A DNA stretch of 64,000 nt from Thiohalorhabdus denitrificans (GCF_001399755.1 NZ_LJCP01000009.1:62001-126000); one strand, 5' to 3'; positions 35,134 to 45,006 are shown, counted from the first letter of the stretch. Numbers and translations: made by a program. Notes: generated by a model from the letters alone, not told the origin.

Positions 35134-36984
35134 CTACTGCGTGAGCTGGGCGTAGAGCTGCGGCAGCCGGCGGGGCAGCTCCTCCGGCGTGCGGATCACC
35201 ACGAACCCCTGGCTGCCGAACAGGTGGGGCAGGTAGTCCTCGGCGTCGCGGTCGATGGTCACGCAGAAGGGCTGCAGGCCCGCCTCCCGCGCTTCCCGCA
35301 CCGCCATCCGGGTGTCCTCCACCCCGTAGCGGGCCTCGTACTGGTCCATGTCGTTGGGCTTGCCGTCGGTGAGCAGCAGCAACAAACGCTGCTCGGCGCT
35401 GCGCTTCCCCAGCAGGTGCGTGGCCTGCCGCAGGGCCGTGCCCATGCGCGTGTAGAACCCCGGCTTGATGGCGGCCAGCCGGCCGCGCACCCCCTCCCCG
35501 TACCGCTCCCCGAACTCCTTCAGGACGTGGAAGCGCACGTGCTCGCGCTTGCGCGACGAGAACCCGTACAGGGCGAAGGCATCGCCGGTGGCGGCCAGGG
35601 ACTCGGCGAAGAGGAACAGGCTGTCGCGGATGACGTCGATGACCCGGGCCTCGCTGTTCACCCAGGTATCGGTGGACAGGGAGAGGTCGGCGAGCAGCAG
35701 ACAGGCCAGCCGCCGGTCGCCGCCGCGCAGGTCCTGATACAGGGCGGGCTCGCCGCTGGCCTGTCCGGCTGCGCGTTCGGCGGCGAAACGCTCGTAGGCG
35801 TCGAGGTCGATCTCCGTGCCGTCGGGCTGGGCCTTGCGCCAGGTGCGCACGGGGTTCAGCTGCTGGAACTGGGCCCGCAGCCGTCGGGCGGTCCGGTGCA
35901 GGTGGTGGGGCAACGGGGTGGGCTCGGCCTCCAGCGCCACCATGGGCTGCAGCCGGCAGTGATCGGGCCGGTGGGTCCCCCGCCGGTAGTCCCATTCCGG
36001 CAGGAGGATGCCCGAGCCCAGGGGGGTGTCGTCGTTGGCCGCGCTCGGCAGATCGAGGTCGAAGCGCAGCCGAGAGGCGGAGCGGCGGTTGTCCCGGGCC
36101 AGGGAGAGCAGATCCAGGTCGTCGGCCGCCGACGCGGCGTTGTCCAGGTCCTCGTCCTCCTCGGTGGGGCGGTCCACGTTCAGGTACTCGGACCAGCTCA
36201 GGATGCTGTCGAAGGGGAACAGGAGCAGCCCGCTGTTCCGCTCGGGCATGGCCACCTGCTGGCCCCGGCGCCGCCGGCGGTCCTCCAGGGCCCGGGTCTC
36301 GCCCTCGCCCTCCGGGTCCGCCGGCTCGCCGTCGTCCCCCGCGGGCGCCCGCGGCTCGTCCCAGCGGGGCGGGTGCGGGTGCAGCCAGAGGGCCACGGGG
36401 TAGGGCGGGCGCCGGGCGGCGGGGAGGGCCAAGGGCTGGCGTGGGTCGATCAGGGCCTCCCGGACGGCCCGCTCGGCGGCCGCCTCGTCCGCGGGTAGGC
36501 GCTTTGGGTCGGGGCGCAGCGGCAGGTAGGCCTCCGCCAGGCGGGCGTAGCGCGCCCGCATCCCGGGCAGGCGCGCCAGCGCCCGGGCGGTCAGCCAGGG
36601 TCCGCGCTCCCAGCCCGACGGCCCCTCCGCCGTGCGGTCCAGCGCCGCCAGGGCGGCGACCCACAGGTACAGGTCGCGGTTGCGCTCCGCGTCGGGGAAG
36701 AGGTCGATGCGTTCCGGCAGGCGCAGCGCCTCGGCGTCCGCCCAGGCGCGCTCCACCCGGCGGTGGCTGCCCGCGATCCGCTGCAGGAGACTGCGCCGGG
36801 CGCCATGGGGCTCGGCCCCGGCGGCCTCGATGGACAGGCCGGGGTCCCCGCCCAGGGCGCGGAAGAGCAGGCCGAGGCGGGGGCGGAGCCCGTCCAGGGT
36901 GACCGCCGCCTCCGGGTAGGCGGTCCGTGCGGCGCCGCTGATCAGGCGGTCCCAGACCTTGCCGACTTCCTCTTCGGGATCCAT
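35134..36984 (-). CDS. norD: Nitric oxide reductase activation protein NorD
   Basis: NorD works with the AAA protein NorQ to assemble or activate nitric oxide reductase, probably inserting the non-heme iron of NorB. The 616-residue product is mostly helical and charged, with a C-terminal von Willebrand factor A domain from about residue 420. This carries the metal-site motif DLSLSTDT and then DGKPNDMDQYEARYG. The ATG at 36984 is chosen from the family start DPEEEVGKVWDRL; the frame upstream lies within the polyferredoxin gene on another frame. It is separated from norQ by two genes, unlike the compact norCBQD order of Paracoccus. Confidence 0.93.
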   Translation of the reverse strand: MDPEEEVGKVWDRLISGAARTAYPEAAVTLDGLRPRLGLLFRALGGDPGLSIEAAGAEPHGARRSLLQRIAGSHRRVERAWADAEALRLPERIDLFPDAERNRDLYLWVAALAALDRTAEGPSGWERGPWLTARALARLPGMRARYARLAEAYLPLRPDPKRLPADEAAAERAVREALIDPRQPLALPAARRPPYPVALWLHPHPPRWDEPRAPAGDDGEPADPEGEGETRALEDRRRRRGQQVAMPERNSGLLLFPFDSILSWSEYLNVDRPTEEDEDLDNAASAADDLDLLSLARDNRRSASRLRFDLDLPSAANDDTPLGSGILLPEWDYRRGTHRPDHCRLQPMVALEAEPTPLPHHLHRTARRLRAQFQQLNPVRTWRKAQPDGTEIDLDAYERFAAERAAGQASGEPALYQDLRGGDRRLACLLLADLSLSTDTWVNSEARVIDVIRDSLFLFAESLAATGDAFALYGFSSRKREHVRFHVLKEFGERYGEGVRGRLAAIKPGFYTRMGTALRQATHLLGKRSAEQRLLLLLTDGKPNDMDQYEARYGVEDTRMAVREAREAGLQPFCVTIDRDAEDYLPHLFGSQGFVVIRTPEELPRRLPQLYAQLTQ

Positions 36985-36992
36985 GGGCTTCC

Positions 36993-37985
36993 TCAGTCTT
37001 CGTAGACGATGCGCGGGCCCTCGGCGGTCCGGTCCGCGCGGAAGCAGTCCGGGGGTACCTCGGGGCGGTGGCCGAAGTCGTGGGCGGAGACGTCCAGGGC
37101 GCATTCCCCGTCCACCCAGCGCAGCAGGGATCCCTCCGGATTGTTCGCCTGGACGGTCTCGCAGGCAGTGATGCACTGGGCGCATTGGGTGCAGGCGAAC
37201 ATGTGGCGTTTGATGGTGCGGGGCTTCAGCCGCATGGGGCAGGCGTTGTCGCAGGCGGCGTTGCACGAGGCGCAGTCCGCTGCCCGCGCGCGGTCGAAGC
37301 CCACCACCATGGCCCGGCGGTTGGCCAGCCACACCAGGCTCTGGAACAGGCCCACCGCGCAGCCGTAGCGGCAGAAGAAGTGGCGCGCGGCGAGGAAATC
37401 GATCAGGAACAGGGTGGTGGCCACCCCGATAAAGAGGGCCTGGTTCCGGGTGAGCTCCGCGGTGACCAGGTTGCCGTAGACCGTGGCCGGGGGCAGCAGG
37501 TAGGTGAGCAGCACCACGGCCCACAGCAGGGCGAAGCCGGCGGCGGCCAGCAGGGTCACGGGCCACAATCGGCGGTCGCTCCGGCGCAGGCCGCCGTCGG
37601 CCCGGCGCGCGGGCAGGGGCTTGGGCTCCCAGAGGGAGGGCCGGCCGATGCTGCGCTCCATGAGGCCGTTGACGGTCTCCACCACCGAGAAGTGCGGGCA
37701 CAGCCAGCCGCAGTACAGGCGGCCCCACCGCCAAGCCACGAGCAGGAACAGGGCGGCCCCGCCGAACACCGGGAGGAAGAACCGCCAGAACAGGTTCCAG
37801 CCCGCCTCCAGGGCGCTCGCCTCGCCCGCCACGAAGGGGCCCAGCCCGAGGGTCCAGTCCTGGCCGAACAGGATGGCGTGGCCCAGGGTCAGGTCGATGC
37901 GGAAGAGGTCCAGTGGCGGGGCCAGTACGAACAGGGCGAAGAAGCCCAGCCGCGTCAGCCGCCTGCGGTCCTGTAGCGCGCCCAT
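36993..37985 (-). CDS. Membrane polyferredoxin (NapH/CcoG/NosR-like)
   Basis: The 330-residue product has about five membrane segments and two bacterial 4Fe-4S ferredoxin motifs near the C-terminus, CASCNAACDNACP and CTQCAQCITAC. It also has two membrane-associated cysteine pairs, CGWLCPH and CRYGCAVG, the hallmark of the NapH/CcoG/NosR electron-transfer family. It lacks the large flavin domain of NosR. Its place between norQ and norD suggests it supplies electrons or helps metal-centre maturation for nitric oxide reductase; that is inference. CcoG, a copper-reducing assembly factor for cbb3 oxidases, is the best alternative model. It ends 8 bp before norD. Confidence 0.85.
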   Translation of the reverse strand: MGALQDRRRLTRLGFFALFVLAPPLDLFRIDLTLGHAILFGQDWTLGLGPFVAGEASALEAGWNLFWRFFLPVFGGAALFLLVAWRWGRLYCGWLCPHFSVVETVNGLMERSIGRPSLWEPKPLPARRADGGLRRSDRRLWPVTLLAAAGFALLWAVVLLTYLLPPATVYGNLVTAELTRNQALFIGVATTLFLIDFLAARHFFCRYGCAVGLFQSLVWLANRRAMVVGFDRARAADCASCNAACDNACPMRLKPRTIKRHMFACTQCAQCITACETVQANNPEGSLLRWVDGECALDVSAHDFGHRPEVPPDCFRADRTAEGPRIVYED

Positions 37986-38002
37986 CGGGTTCCTCCCATA
38001 CG

Positions 38003-38020
38003 GGGTCCAGATCTGGACCC
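38003..38020. promoter_or_regulatory. Perfect 18-bp palindrome upstream of the polyferredoxin gene
   Basis: GGGTCCAGATCTGGACCC is a perfect 18-bp palindrome, 18 bp before the start codon of the polyferredoxin gene. It could be an operator or form a hairpin at the beginning of the transcript. I recognise no known binding protein for it. Confidence 0.5.
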
Positions 38021-38044
38021 AAGCATAATCCCGACCGTTCGGGT

Positions 38045-38070
38045 CGGGCGTTGACCGCGGTCAACGCCCG
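38045..38070. promoter_or_regulatory. Perfect 26-bp palindrome with FNR/DNR-like core
   Basis: This perfect 26-bp palindrome has the core TTGACCGCGGTCAA at 38051-38064. The core fits the FNR/CRP-superfamily arrangement TTGAC-N4-GTCAA, related to the TTGAT-N4-ATCAA of FNR and the nitric-oxide regulator DNR. It lies 72 bp upstream of the polyferredoxin-norD start, and a weak TATGCT -10 candidate (plus 38022-38027) sits 33 bp from its centre. An operator for polyferredoxin-norD is therefore plausible; a terminator is unlikely because no T run follows. Confidence 0.55.
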
Positions 38071-38076
38071 GTCGCG

Positions 38077-38481
38077 TCACTTCTCCCCGCAGCGCGGACC
38101 GATGAGGGGATAACGGAAGGGTTGGCCGGCCATGGCGCGGGTCAGGCCGATGACCCCGAACAGGATGAACATGGAGTGCACGCAGGTGATGTACAGGATC
38201 AGGAGCACCCAGGTGGCGGGCCGGTCGAAGCCGCCGACCCCGACGATGAGCAGGGCCGCCGCCCCGATCAGGATCCCCGCCCAGATGCTTGCCGCCACCG
38301 CCTGGCGCAGGTGGCAGGCAGCGAGGGGGGAGGCCGTGGGCCCTCGGGTGAGGAACAGCCACAGCAGGAGGCCGAAGCCGAGGACCGGGGCCGGCAGGAG
38401 GTTGACCAGGTAGAGGGCCTCGGCCCAGACGGCCAGGCGGCGGTCGCCGGGGGCGGAACGGTCAGTCGCCGAGGACTGCAT
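38077..38481 (-). CDS. DUF4870-like membrane protein in the nor cluster
   Basis: The 134-residue product has three to four membrane segments. It shares with the C-terminal half of the gene at 42413-43054 an HLRQA/NFQIS-type loop and the terminal motif QPFRYPL, which is the DUF4870 signature. No catalytic motif is visible. It overlaps norQ by 20 bp, so it is probably translated from the same message, and a role in nitric oxide reductase assembly is suggested by position alone. The ATG at 38481 is the first in frame. Confidence 0.78.
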   Translation of the reverse strand: MQSSATDRSAPGDRRLAVWAEALYLVNLLPAPVLGFGLLLWLFLTRGPTASPLAACHLRQAVAASIWAGILIGAAALLIVGVGGFDRPATWVLLILYITCVHSMFILFGVIGLTRAMAGQPFRYPLIGPRCGEK

Positions 38482-39271
38482 GCACCACCTCCATCAGGCC
38501 ATCCAGGGTCTCGGTGTCGTCGCTTAGGGGCTCCACCAGCGCGTTCTCGCAGGCGGCCACCGGGTCGAAGCCGTCGCGGATCAGGGTGGCGGCGTGGACC
38601 ACCAGGCGGGTTGAGGCGGCCTCCTCGATGTCGTGGTCCTCCAGGCGGCGCATGCGGTTGGCCAGTTCCACCAGCTGGTCGGCCCTCTCGGCGTCCAGGC
38701 CGGTCTCGGTGACCACGATGTCGCGCTCGGCGGCGGGCTCGGGGAAGTTGAAGCGCAGCCCCACGAACCGCTGGCGGGTGCTGGTCTTCATGCCCTTCAG
38801 CAGGTTCTGGTAGCCGGGATTGTAGGACACCACCAGCATGAACTCCGGAGGGGCCTGCAGGGTCTCGCCGGTGCGGTCGATGGGCAGGATGCGGCGGTCG
38901 TCGGAGAGGGGGTGGAGGACCACGGTGGTGTCCTTGCGGGCCTCCACGACCTCGTCCAGGTAGCAGATCCCGCCCTCGCGGACTGCGCGGGTCAGGGGGC
39001 CGTCCGACCAGTAGGTGGCACCGTCGCCGATCAGGTGGCGGCCCACTAGGTCGGCCGCGGACAGATCGTCGTGGCAGGCCACGGTGTACAGGGGCCGTCC
39101 CAGCTCCGCGGCCATGTGCTCCACGAAACGGGTCTTGCCGCAGCCCGTGGGTCCCTTGATGAGCACCGGGAGCTGGTTGCGGTGGGCGTGCCGGAACACC
39201 TCCGTCTCCCGCCCCTGGGGGCGGTAGAAGGGGGTGTCCGGGGTGGCAGCGGCGAAGGCTTGCGTAGCCAT
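38462..39271 (-). CDS. norQ: Nitric oxide reductase activation ATPase NorQ
   Basis: NorQ is a MoxR-type AAA ATPase that acts with NorD in maturation of the NorB iron site. The 269-residue product has Walker A GPTGCGKT at residues 40-47, Walker B in GGICYLDEVVEARKD, and sensor 1 in MLVVSYNPGYQ. The segment VACHDDLSAADLVGRHLIGDG is characteristic of NorQ and CbbQ; the nor neighbours decide for NorQ. norF lies 20 bp upstream and the DUF4870-like gene overlaps its end. Confidence 0.95.
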   Translation of the reverse strand: MATQAFAAATPDTPFYRPQGRETEVFRHAHRNQLPVLIKGPTGCGKTRFVEHMAAELGRPLYTVACHDDLSAADLVGRHLIGDGATYWSDGPLTRAVREGGICYLDEVVEARKDTTVVLHPLSDDRRILPIDRTGETLQAPPEFMLVVSYNPGYQNLLKGMKTSTRQRFVGLRFNFPEPAAERDIVVTETGLDAERADQLVELANRMRRLEDHDIEEAASTRLVVHAATLIRDGFDPVAACENALVEPLSDDTETLDGLMEVVHAVLGD

Positions 39272-39291
39272 TGGGATCCTCCGGGATCGGG

Positions 39292-39576
39292 TCAGCTTCC
39301 GGCCAGTAGGAAGGCGGTGGCGATCAGCCCGCCCACGGCCGCCAGCCAGGCGCCGAGCACCAGGCGCCAGAGCGGCCGCACGCGGGCGAGCTCCATGTAG
39401 CGCCAGGCGATCAGGCGCCCCTTGAGCAGGGCGATCCCCAGGGCGCCGAAGATCAGGACCGGGCCCTCGACACCGAACTCGCCGATGGCGTAGGTGGCCC
39501 CGGTTAGGGCCAGCAGGAGCAGCCAGGTGGCGGTGGCGGCGGGCTCCGGGACGGTGGAACGGGCGAATCGGTTCAT
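39292..39576 (-). CDS. norF: NorF / cytochrome c oxidase subunit IV-like protein
   Basis: The 94-residue product has three membrane segments and the arrangement of the prokaryotic COX4 family (LLLLALTGATYAIGE, then GALGIALLKGRLIAWRYMEL). In Paracoccus, NorF is a small accessory membrane protein needed for full nitric oxide reductase activity. The gene begins 4 bp after the norE stop, giving the paired norEF. The symbol rests on position and size, as sequence conservation of NorF is low. Confidence 0.82.
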   Translation of the reverse strand: MNRFARSTVPEPAATATWLLLLALTGATYAIGEFGVEGPVLIFGALGIALLKGRLIAWRYMELARVRPLWRLVLGAWLAAVGGLIATAFLLAGS

Positions 39577-39580
39577 GGCG

Positions 39581-40171
39581 CTACCGCATCACGTAGACGA
39601 GGGGGAACAGGATCAGCCACACCAGATCCACCATGTGCCAGTAGGCGGCCCCCGTCTCCACGCCCGTGTGCTCGGCGGCGGTGTAGGCCCCGGCGCGGGC
39701 CTTGGCGGCCACCGCCGCCAGGATCACCATGCCCATGATCACGTGCATGAAGTGGAAGCCGGTCAGCGACAGGTAGAACATGTAGAAGGTGTTGGTGGAA
39801 AGTCGGATGCCTTCCCCGTAGTGGTGGACCAGCTCGGCGCCCTTCACCAGCAGGAAGGCCCCGCCTGTGGCCAGCGCCGCCAGCAGCCAGCGCTGGCAGG
39901 CGGCGGCGCCGCCGCGGCGGATGGCGCCGACCGCCCGCACCGCGAAGTAGCTTCCGGTGAGCAGCAGAGCGGTGTTGATCAGCCCGCCCGTGCGGTCGAG
40001 GTTCGCCTGGTACTGGTTGAACAGCGCCGGGTTGCCCGCGCGGGCGAAGGCGTAGGCGGCGAAGAAGACCCCGAATACCAACAGCTCGGCCAGGATGAAC
40101 ACCCACATGGCCAGGTCGCCGGGCGGGTAACGGCGCAGGCCGGCGGCCACGGGTTGCGGATCGGTGCGCAT
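39581..40171 (-). CDS. norE: NorE, cytochrome c oxidase subunit III-like protein
   Basis: The 196-residue product has five membrane segments of the heme-copper oxidase subunit III fold: LAMWVFILAELLVFGVFFAAY, then TNTFYMFYLSLTGFHFMHVIMG and YWHMVDLVWLILFPLVYVMR. NorE is an accessory protein for cytochrome-c-dependent nitric oxide reductase. The ATG at 40171 is preferred because the extension to 40231 reads into the inverted repeat upstream. It is separated from norB by 195 bp of structured, non-coding sequence. Confidence 0.92.
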   Translation of the reverse strand: MRTDPQPVAAGLRRYPPGDLAMWVFILAELLVFGVFFAAYAFARAGNPALFNQYQANLDRTGGLINTALLLTGSYFAVRAVGAIRRGGAAACQRWLLAALATGGAFLLVKGAELVHHYGEGIRLSTNTFYMFYLSLTGFHFMHVIMGMVILAAVAAKARAGAYTAAEHTGVETGAAYWHMVDLVWLILFPLVYVMR

Positions 40172-40187
40172 GGGCGCTTTCCCTGTG

Positions 40188-40314
40188 GGATCCACCGCGG
40201 AGCCGCAGGGACCCCGGCGGGGTCCGGCCACGGGGTGGGCCGAAATCGCCGCTCGGGGGGGAAGGGCGGACCGTTGCGGCCTCGCCGGGGTCCCTGCGGC
40301 TTCGCGGTGGATCC
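40188..40314. repeat. 35-bp near-perfect inverted repeat between norB and norE
   Basis: The 35 bases at 40188-40222 (starting GGATCCACCGCGG) are matched by the inverse of 40280-40314 (ending GCGGTGGATCC) at 33 of 35 positions, with a 57-bp spacer. As RNA it would form a very stable stem upstream of norE. No other copy was noticed in the window. It may be an inserted element or a processing and stability structure in the nor message. Confidence 0.8.
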
Positions 40315-40330
40315 GTCCTAAGAAGGGCCC

Positions 40331-40350
40331 GGAGGGGCACGGGCCCCTCC
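40331..40350 (-). terminator. GC hairpin just after norB
   Basis: GGAGGGGC (40331-40338) and GCCCCTCC (40343-40350) form a perfect 8-bp stem with a 4-base loop, 17 bp after the norB stop. On the minus strand only a weak run (CCCTTCTTA) follows, so complete termination is doubtful; partial attenuation between norCB and norEF is more likely. Confidence 0.4.
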
Positions 40351-40366
40351 AGGCGTCGCGGCGGTC

Positions 40367-42341
<1,975 letters not shown>

Positions 42342-42412
42342 TTCAATCAACTTTCCGGCGGCACGGACCGGGGAGGCTGATGGAGAAGGGGATTCCGGGG
42401 GCCGTACGGGGG

Positions 42413-43054
42413 TCAGGTAAGGAGGCGGATGGTCAGCGGGTAGCGGAAGGGTTGGTGGCGGTGGGCGCGCAGGGCGGCGTAGAGCACCAGGATGGTATCG
42501 AGGAAGAACAGGCCCAGGATGACGGGGTAGGCCACCGACGGGCTGGCCATGGCCAGGGCGGCCAGGGCGTAGAGGGTTATGCTGATCTGGAAGTTCACCG
42601 CCTCGCGGCCCTCCCGGTCCACCTCGGGAGCCACACCGCGGCGTCCCAGCCAGGCGAACAGGGTACCGAGGAGGTTGCCGAGGGGAACGAAAAGGCCGGC
42701 GAAGGCGGCGAGGTGCACCAGGGCGGCCCATTTGCCCACGTCCGCCCGGGGGTCCGATGGGGTCTGCGACTCCATGGCCGCAGGGTCCAGGGGCCGTGGT
42801 TCCTCCGGATGTGCCGGCCCCTCTTCCGGCTCGGGGTGTAGCTCACCGGAATAGTCCTGTTCCAGGATGGAGTGGGCGCGGGCCGCGTGGGCCTCGGGGA
42901 CCTGGACCTTGATCCCGCCGAGGGCCACGCCGTAGAGCCAGTCCGTCTGGATCAGATGGTCGTCGGCGATCTCGGCTGGAATGCCCTCCGCTTCGAGGCG
43001 CCCCTTGGCGATATGGGCGAGGGCCTGGTTATCGAAGGTGGCAATGGTGATCAC
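42413..43054 (-). CDS. DUF2007-DUF4870 fusion membrane protein
   Basis: Residues 1-65 resemble the DUF2007 'putative signal transducing protein' fold (FDNQALAHIAKGRLEAEGIPA, then GGIKVQVPEAHAARAHSIL). An acidic linker leads to a DUF4870-type membrane domain with three to four hydrophobic segments and the end motif QPFRYPLTIRLL. GTG at 43054 is preferred because GGGAG precedes it at good spacing; ATG at 43078 is the alternative. It is upstream of norC on the same strand with a separate promoter region between. Function unknown; it may sense a condition related to denitrification. Confidence 0.8.
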   Translation of the reverse strand: MITIATFDNQALAHIAKGRLEAEGIPAEIADDHLIQTDWLYGVALGGIKVQVPEAHAARAHSILEQDYSGELHPEPEEGPAHPEEPRPLDPAAMESQTPSDPRADVGKWAALVHLAAFAGLFVPLGNLLGTLFAWLGRRGVAPEVDREGREAVNFQISITLYALAALAMASPSVAYPVILGLFFLDTILVLYAALRAHRHQPFRYPLTIRLLT

Positions 43055-43134
43055 GTGGAGCACTCCCGGCAGGGCCATGGGTAAGCGGATCGCGGTTATG
43101 CGGGCCGCGGGGGAGGGCCGCCCCGCCGTTAGCT

Positions 43135-44232
43135 ATGGACTCCGGACGCGGGCGGGCGTTCGCCGGTGGCTGGCGCGGGTCGGCGGCGAGGGCGGAGGTG
43201 GGTAGCCAGGTCTGGCCCCTGGGCCTCAGCCTGGCCGTCTTCGGCCTGGCTACCTTGGTGATAGCCGTGGTCGGCGTGCGCCTGGCGAGCCTCGCCGACC
43301 GCTTGGCGGACCGCACCGGCCTCGGCGAGGCCTTCGTCGGGGCGGTGTTCCTCGGGGCCAGCACCTCCTTGCCGGGGATTATCGCATCGGTAACCGCGGC
43401 GGCAAACGGCTACCCCTCCCTGGCCATGTCCAACGCCCTCGGCGGCATCGCCGTCCAGACCGCCTTCCTGGCCGTCGCCGACCTGGCCTACCGGCGGGCC
43501 AATCTGGAGCACGCCGCCGCCTCCCTCCCCAACATGATGTGGGGCATACTGCTGGTCATCCTCCTCGGCGGCCTGCTGGTGGCCGTACTGGGCCCGGAGG
43601 CGAGCATCCTGGGCGTGCATCCCGTCAGCCCCGTCCTGCTGGTGGCCTATGGATACGGCGCCCATCTGGTGGCCGAGAGCCGGGAGGAGCCCATGTGGCA
43701 CCCCCGCCAGACCGCCGCTACCCGCACCGATCAGCCCAACGCGGAAAACCTGGAGCGCGGTTCCCTGGTCGGCCTGTGGGCCGCCTTTTTGGCGGCCGCC
43801 TTGGTGGTCTCCGTGGCCGGCTGGGGGGTGACCCGCGCCGGAGAGTCCCTGTCGGAGCTGACGGGCATCAGTCAGAGCGTGGTGGGGGCCCTGATGGTGG
43901 CGGTGGCCACCAGCCTGCCGGAGCTGGTGACCTCGGTGGCGGCGGTGCGGCGAGGCGCCCTCACCCTGGCGGTGGGGGGCGTGCTGGGGGGCAACGCCTT
44001 TGATACCCTCTTCGCGGCCGTCGCGGACATGGCCTACCGCGAAGGCTCCATCTACCACGCCATGGGGCCCCGTGAGCCGGCCCTGGCCGCCCTGACCGTG
44101 CTCATGGCCGGGGTGCTGGTGCTCGGGCTGCTGCGCCGCGAGCGCCAGGGCCCGGGGCGGATCGGCTTCGAGAGCGTGGTGGTGCTGTCCCTGTACCTGC
44201 TGGGGGCCCTGATACTGGGCGCCGGGGCCTAG
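43135..44232 (+). CDS. Sodium/calcium exchanger-family (CaCA) membrane protein
   Basis: The 365-residue product has ten to eleven membrane segments in two halves. Each half carries an alpha-repeat typical of cation/Ca2+ exchangers: GEAFVGAVFLGASTSLPGII with SNALGGIAVQT, and VVGALMVAVATSLPELVTS with GGVLGGNAFDTLF. A hydrophilic loop at about 180-205 separates them. The transported ions are not certain. ATG at 43135 is used without a clear ribosome-binding site; a GTG near 43199 is possible. It is divergent from the DUF2007-DUF4870 gene. Confidence 0.88.
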   Translation: MDSGRGRAFAGGWRGSAARAEVGSQVWPLGLSLAVFGLATLVIAVVGVRLASLADRLADRTGLGEAFVGAVFLGASTSLPGIIASVTAAANGYPSLAMSNALGGIAVQTAFLAVADLAYRRANLEHAAASLPNMMWGILLVILLGGLLVAVLGPEASILGVHPVSPVLLVAYGYGAHLVAESREEPMWHPRQTAATRTDQPNAENLERGSLVGLWAAFLAAALVVSVAGWGVTRAGESLSELTGISQSVVGALMVAVATSLPELVTSVAAVRRGALTLAVGGVLGGNAFDTLFAAVADMAYREGSIYHAMGPREPALAALTVLMAGVLVLGLLRRERQGPGRIGFESVVVLSLYLLGALILGAGA

Positions 44233-44286
44233 CCCGGCTCCGGCCGGCCCCCATCACCTTTCCCCGTCCGCCACAGGAAGGATCCC

Positions 44287-44880
44287 ATGGAAAAGCCGTA
44301 CTCCCAGGCCTGCGAAAACAACAAGGACCCGATTCTGGAGGTGCTTGCGGAGGTCTTCCGGGAGGCGGGGCCCATCCTGGAGATCGGCAGCGGTACCGGC
44401 CAGCACGCGGTGCACTTCGGGCGCCACCTGCCCCACCTCACTTGGCAGCCCACCGACGTTGCGGACAACCTGCCGGGGATCCGGGCCTGGCTGGCGGAGG
44501 CGGGCCCGCCCAACGTGCGCGCGCCCCTGGTGCTCGATCTGGACGCGGAGCCGTGGCCGGTGGGGGAGGCGGATGGGGTGTTCTCCGCCAACACCGTCCA
44601 CATCGTGAGCTGGCCGCAGGTGGAGCAAATGTTCGCGGGGGTTGCGGGGATTCTCGGGGAGGGGGCCGCCTTCTGCCTGTACGGCCCCTTTGCCTACGGC
44701 GGCGAGCACACCAGCGACAGTAACGCTCGCTTCGACGCCATGCTCCGCCAGCGGGACCCGGCGAGCGGCATCCGGGACCTGCGGGACCTGGAAACCCTGG
44801 GCCGGCGGGTGGGGCTGCGTCTGGAGGCGGATTACGCCATGCCGGCCAACAACCGGACCCTGGTGTGGCGGCGGGTCTAG
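44287..44880 (+). CDS. DUF938 SAM-dependent methyltransferase-like protein
   Basis: The 197-residue product has the SAM-binding glycine-rich motif ILEIGSGTGQHAVHFGRHLP and the DUF938 signatures KPYSQACENNKDPILEVL and NTVHIVSWPQVE. The substrate of this family is unknown. AGGAAGG is just upstream of the ATG. It follows the CaCA gene by 54 bp and converges with the outer-membrane protein gene; a long inverted repeat fills the gap between them. Confidence 0.92.
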   Translation: MEKPYSQACENNKDPILEVLAEVFREAGPILEIGSGTGQHAVHFGRHLPHLTWQPTDVADNLPGIRAWLAEAGPPNVRAPLVLDLDAEPWPVGEADGVFSANTVHIVSWPQVEQMFAGVAGILGEGAAFCLYGPFAYGGEHTSDSNARFDAMLRQRDPASGIRDLRDLETLGRRVGLRLEADYAMPANNRTLVWRRV

Positions 44881-44915
44881 TGCCCGTTGCGGGAATGCCC
44901 AGCCAAGGTAAACGC

Positions 44916-45006
44916 CCGGGAGGCGGGGCAAGGTTGGAGGGCGACTGAAGGGATGCCCGCAGGGCAGGGAACCCTTGGAGCCCGGAAGCCTTGCCCCGCC
45001 TCCCGG
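44916..45006. repeat. Perfect 18-bp inverted repeat with 55-base loop between convergent genes
   Basis: CCGGGAGGCGGGGCAAGG (44916-44933) is perfectly inverted at 44989-45006. A smaller hairpin (GCCC-GCA-GGGC) lies within the loop. It sits between the convergent DUF938 and outer-membrane protein genes. No T run follows on either strand, so it is not a standard terminator; it may be a mobile repeat or a message-end structure. Confidence 0.8.

Noticed and set aside
35053-36498. 481-codon plus-strand frame opposite norD
   Set aside because: Antisense to norD, low-complexity composition, no ribosome-binding site or family similarity.
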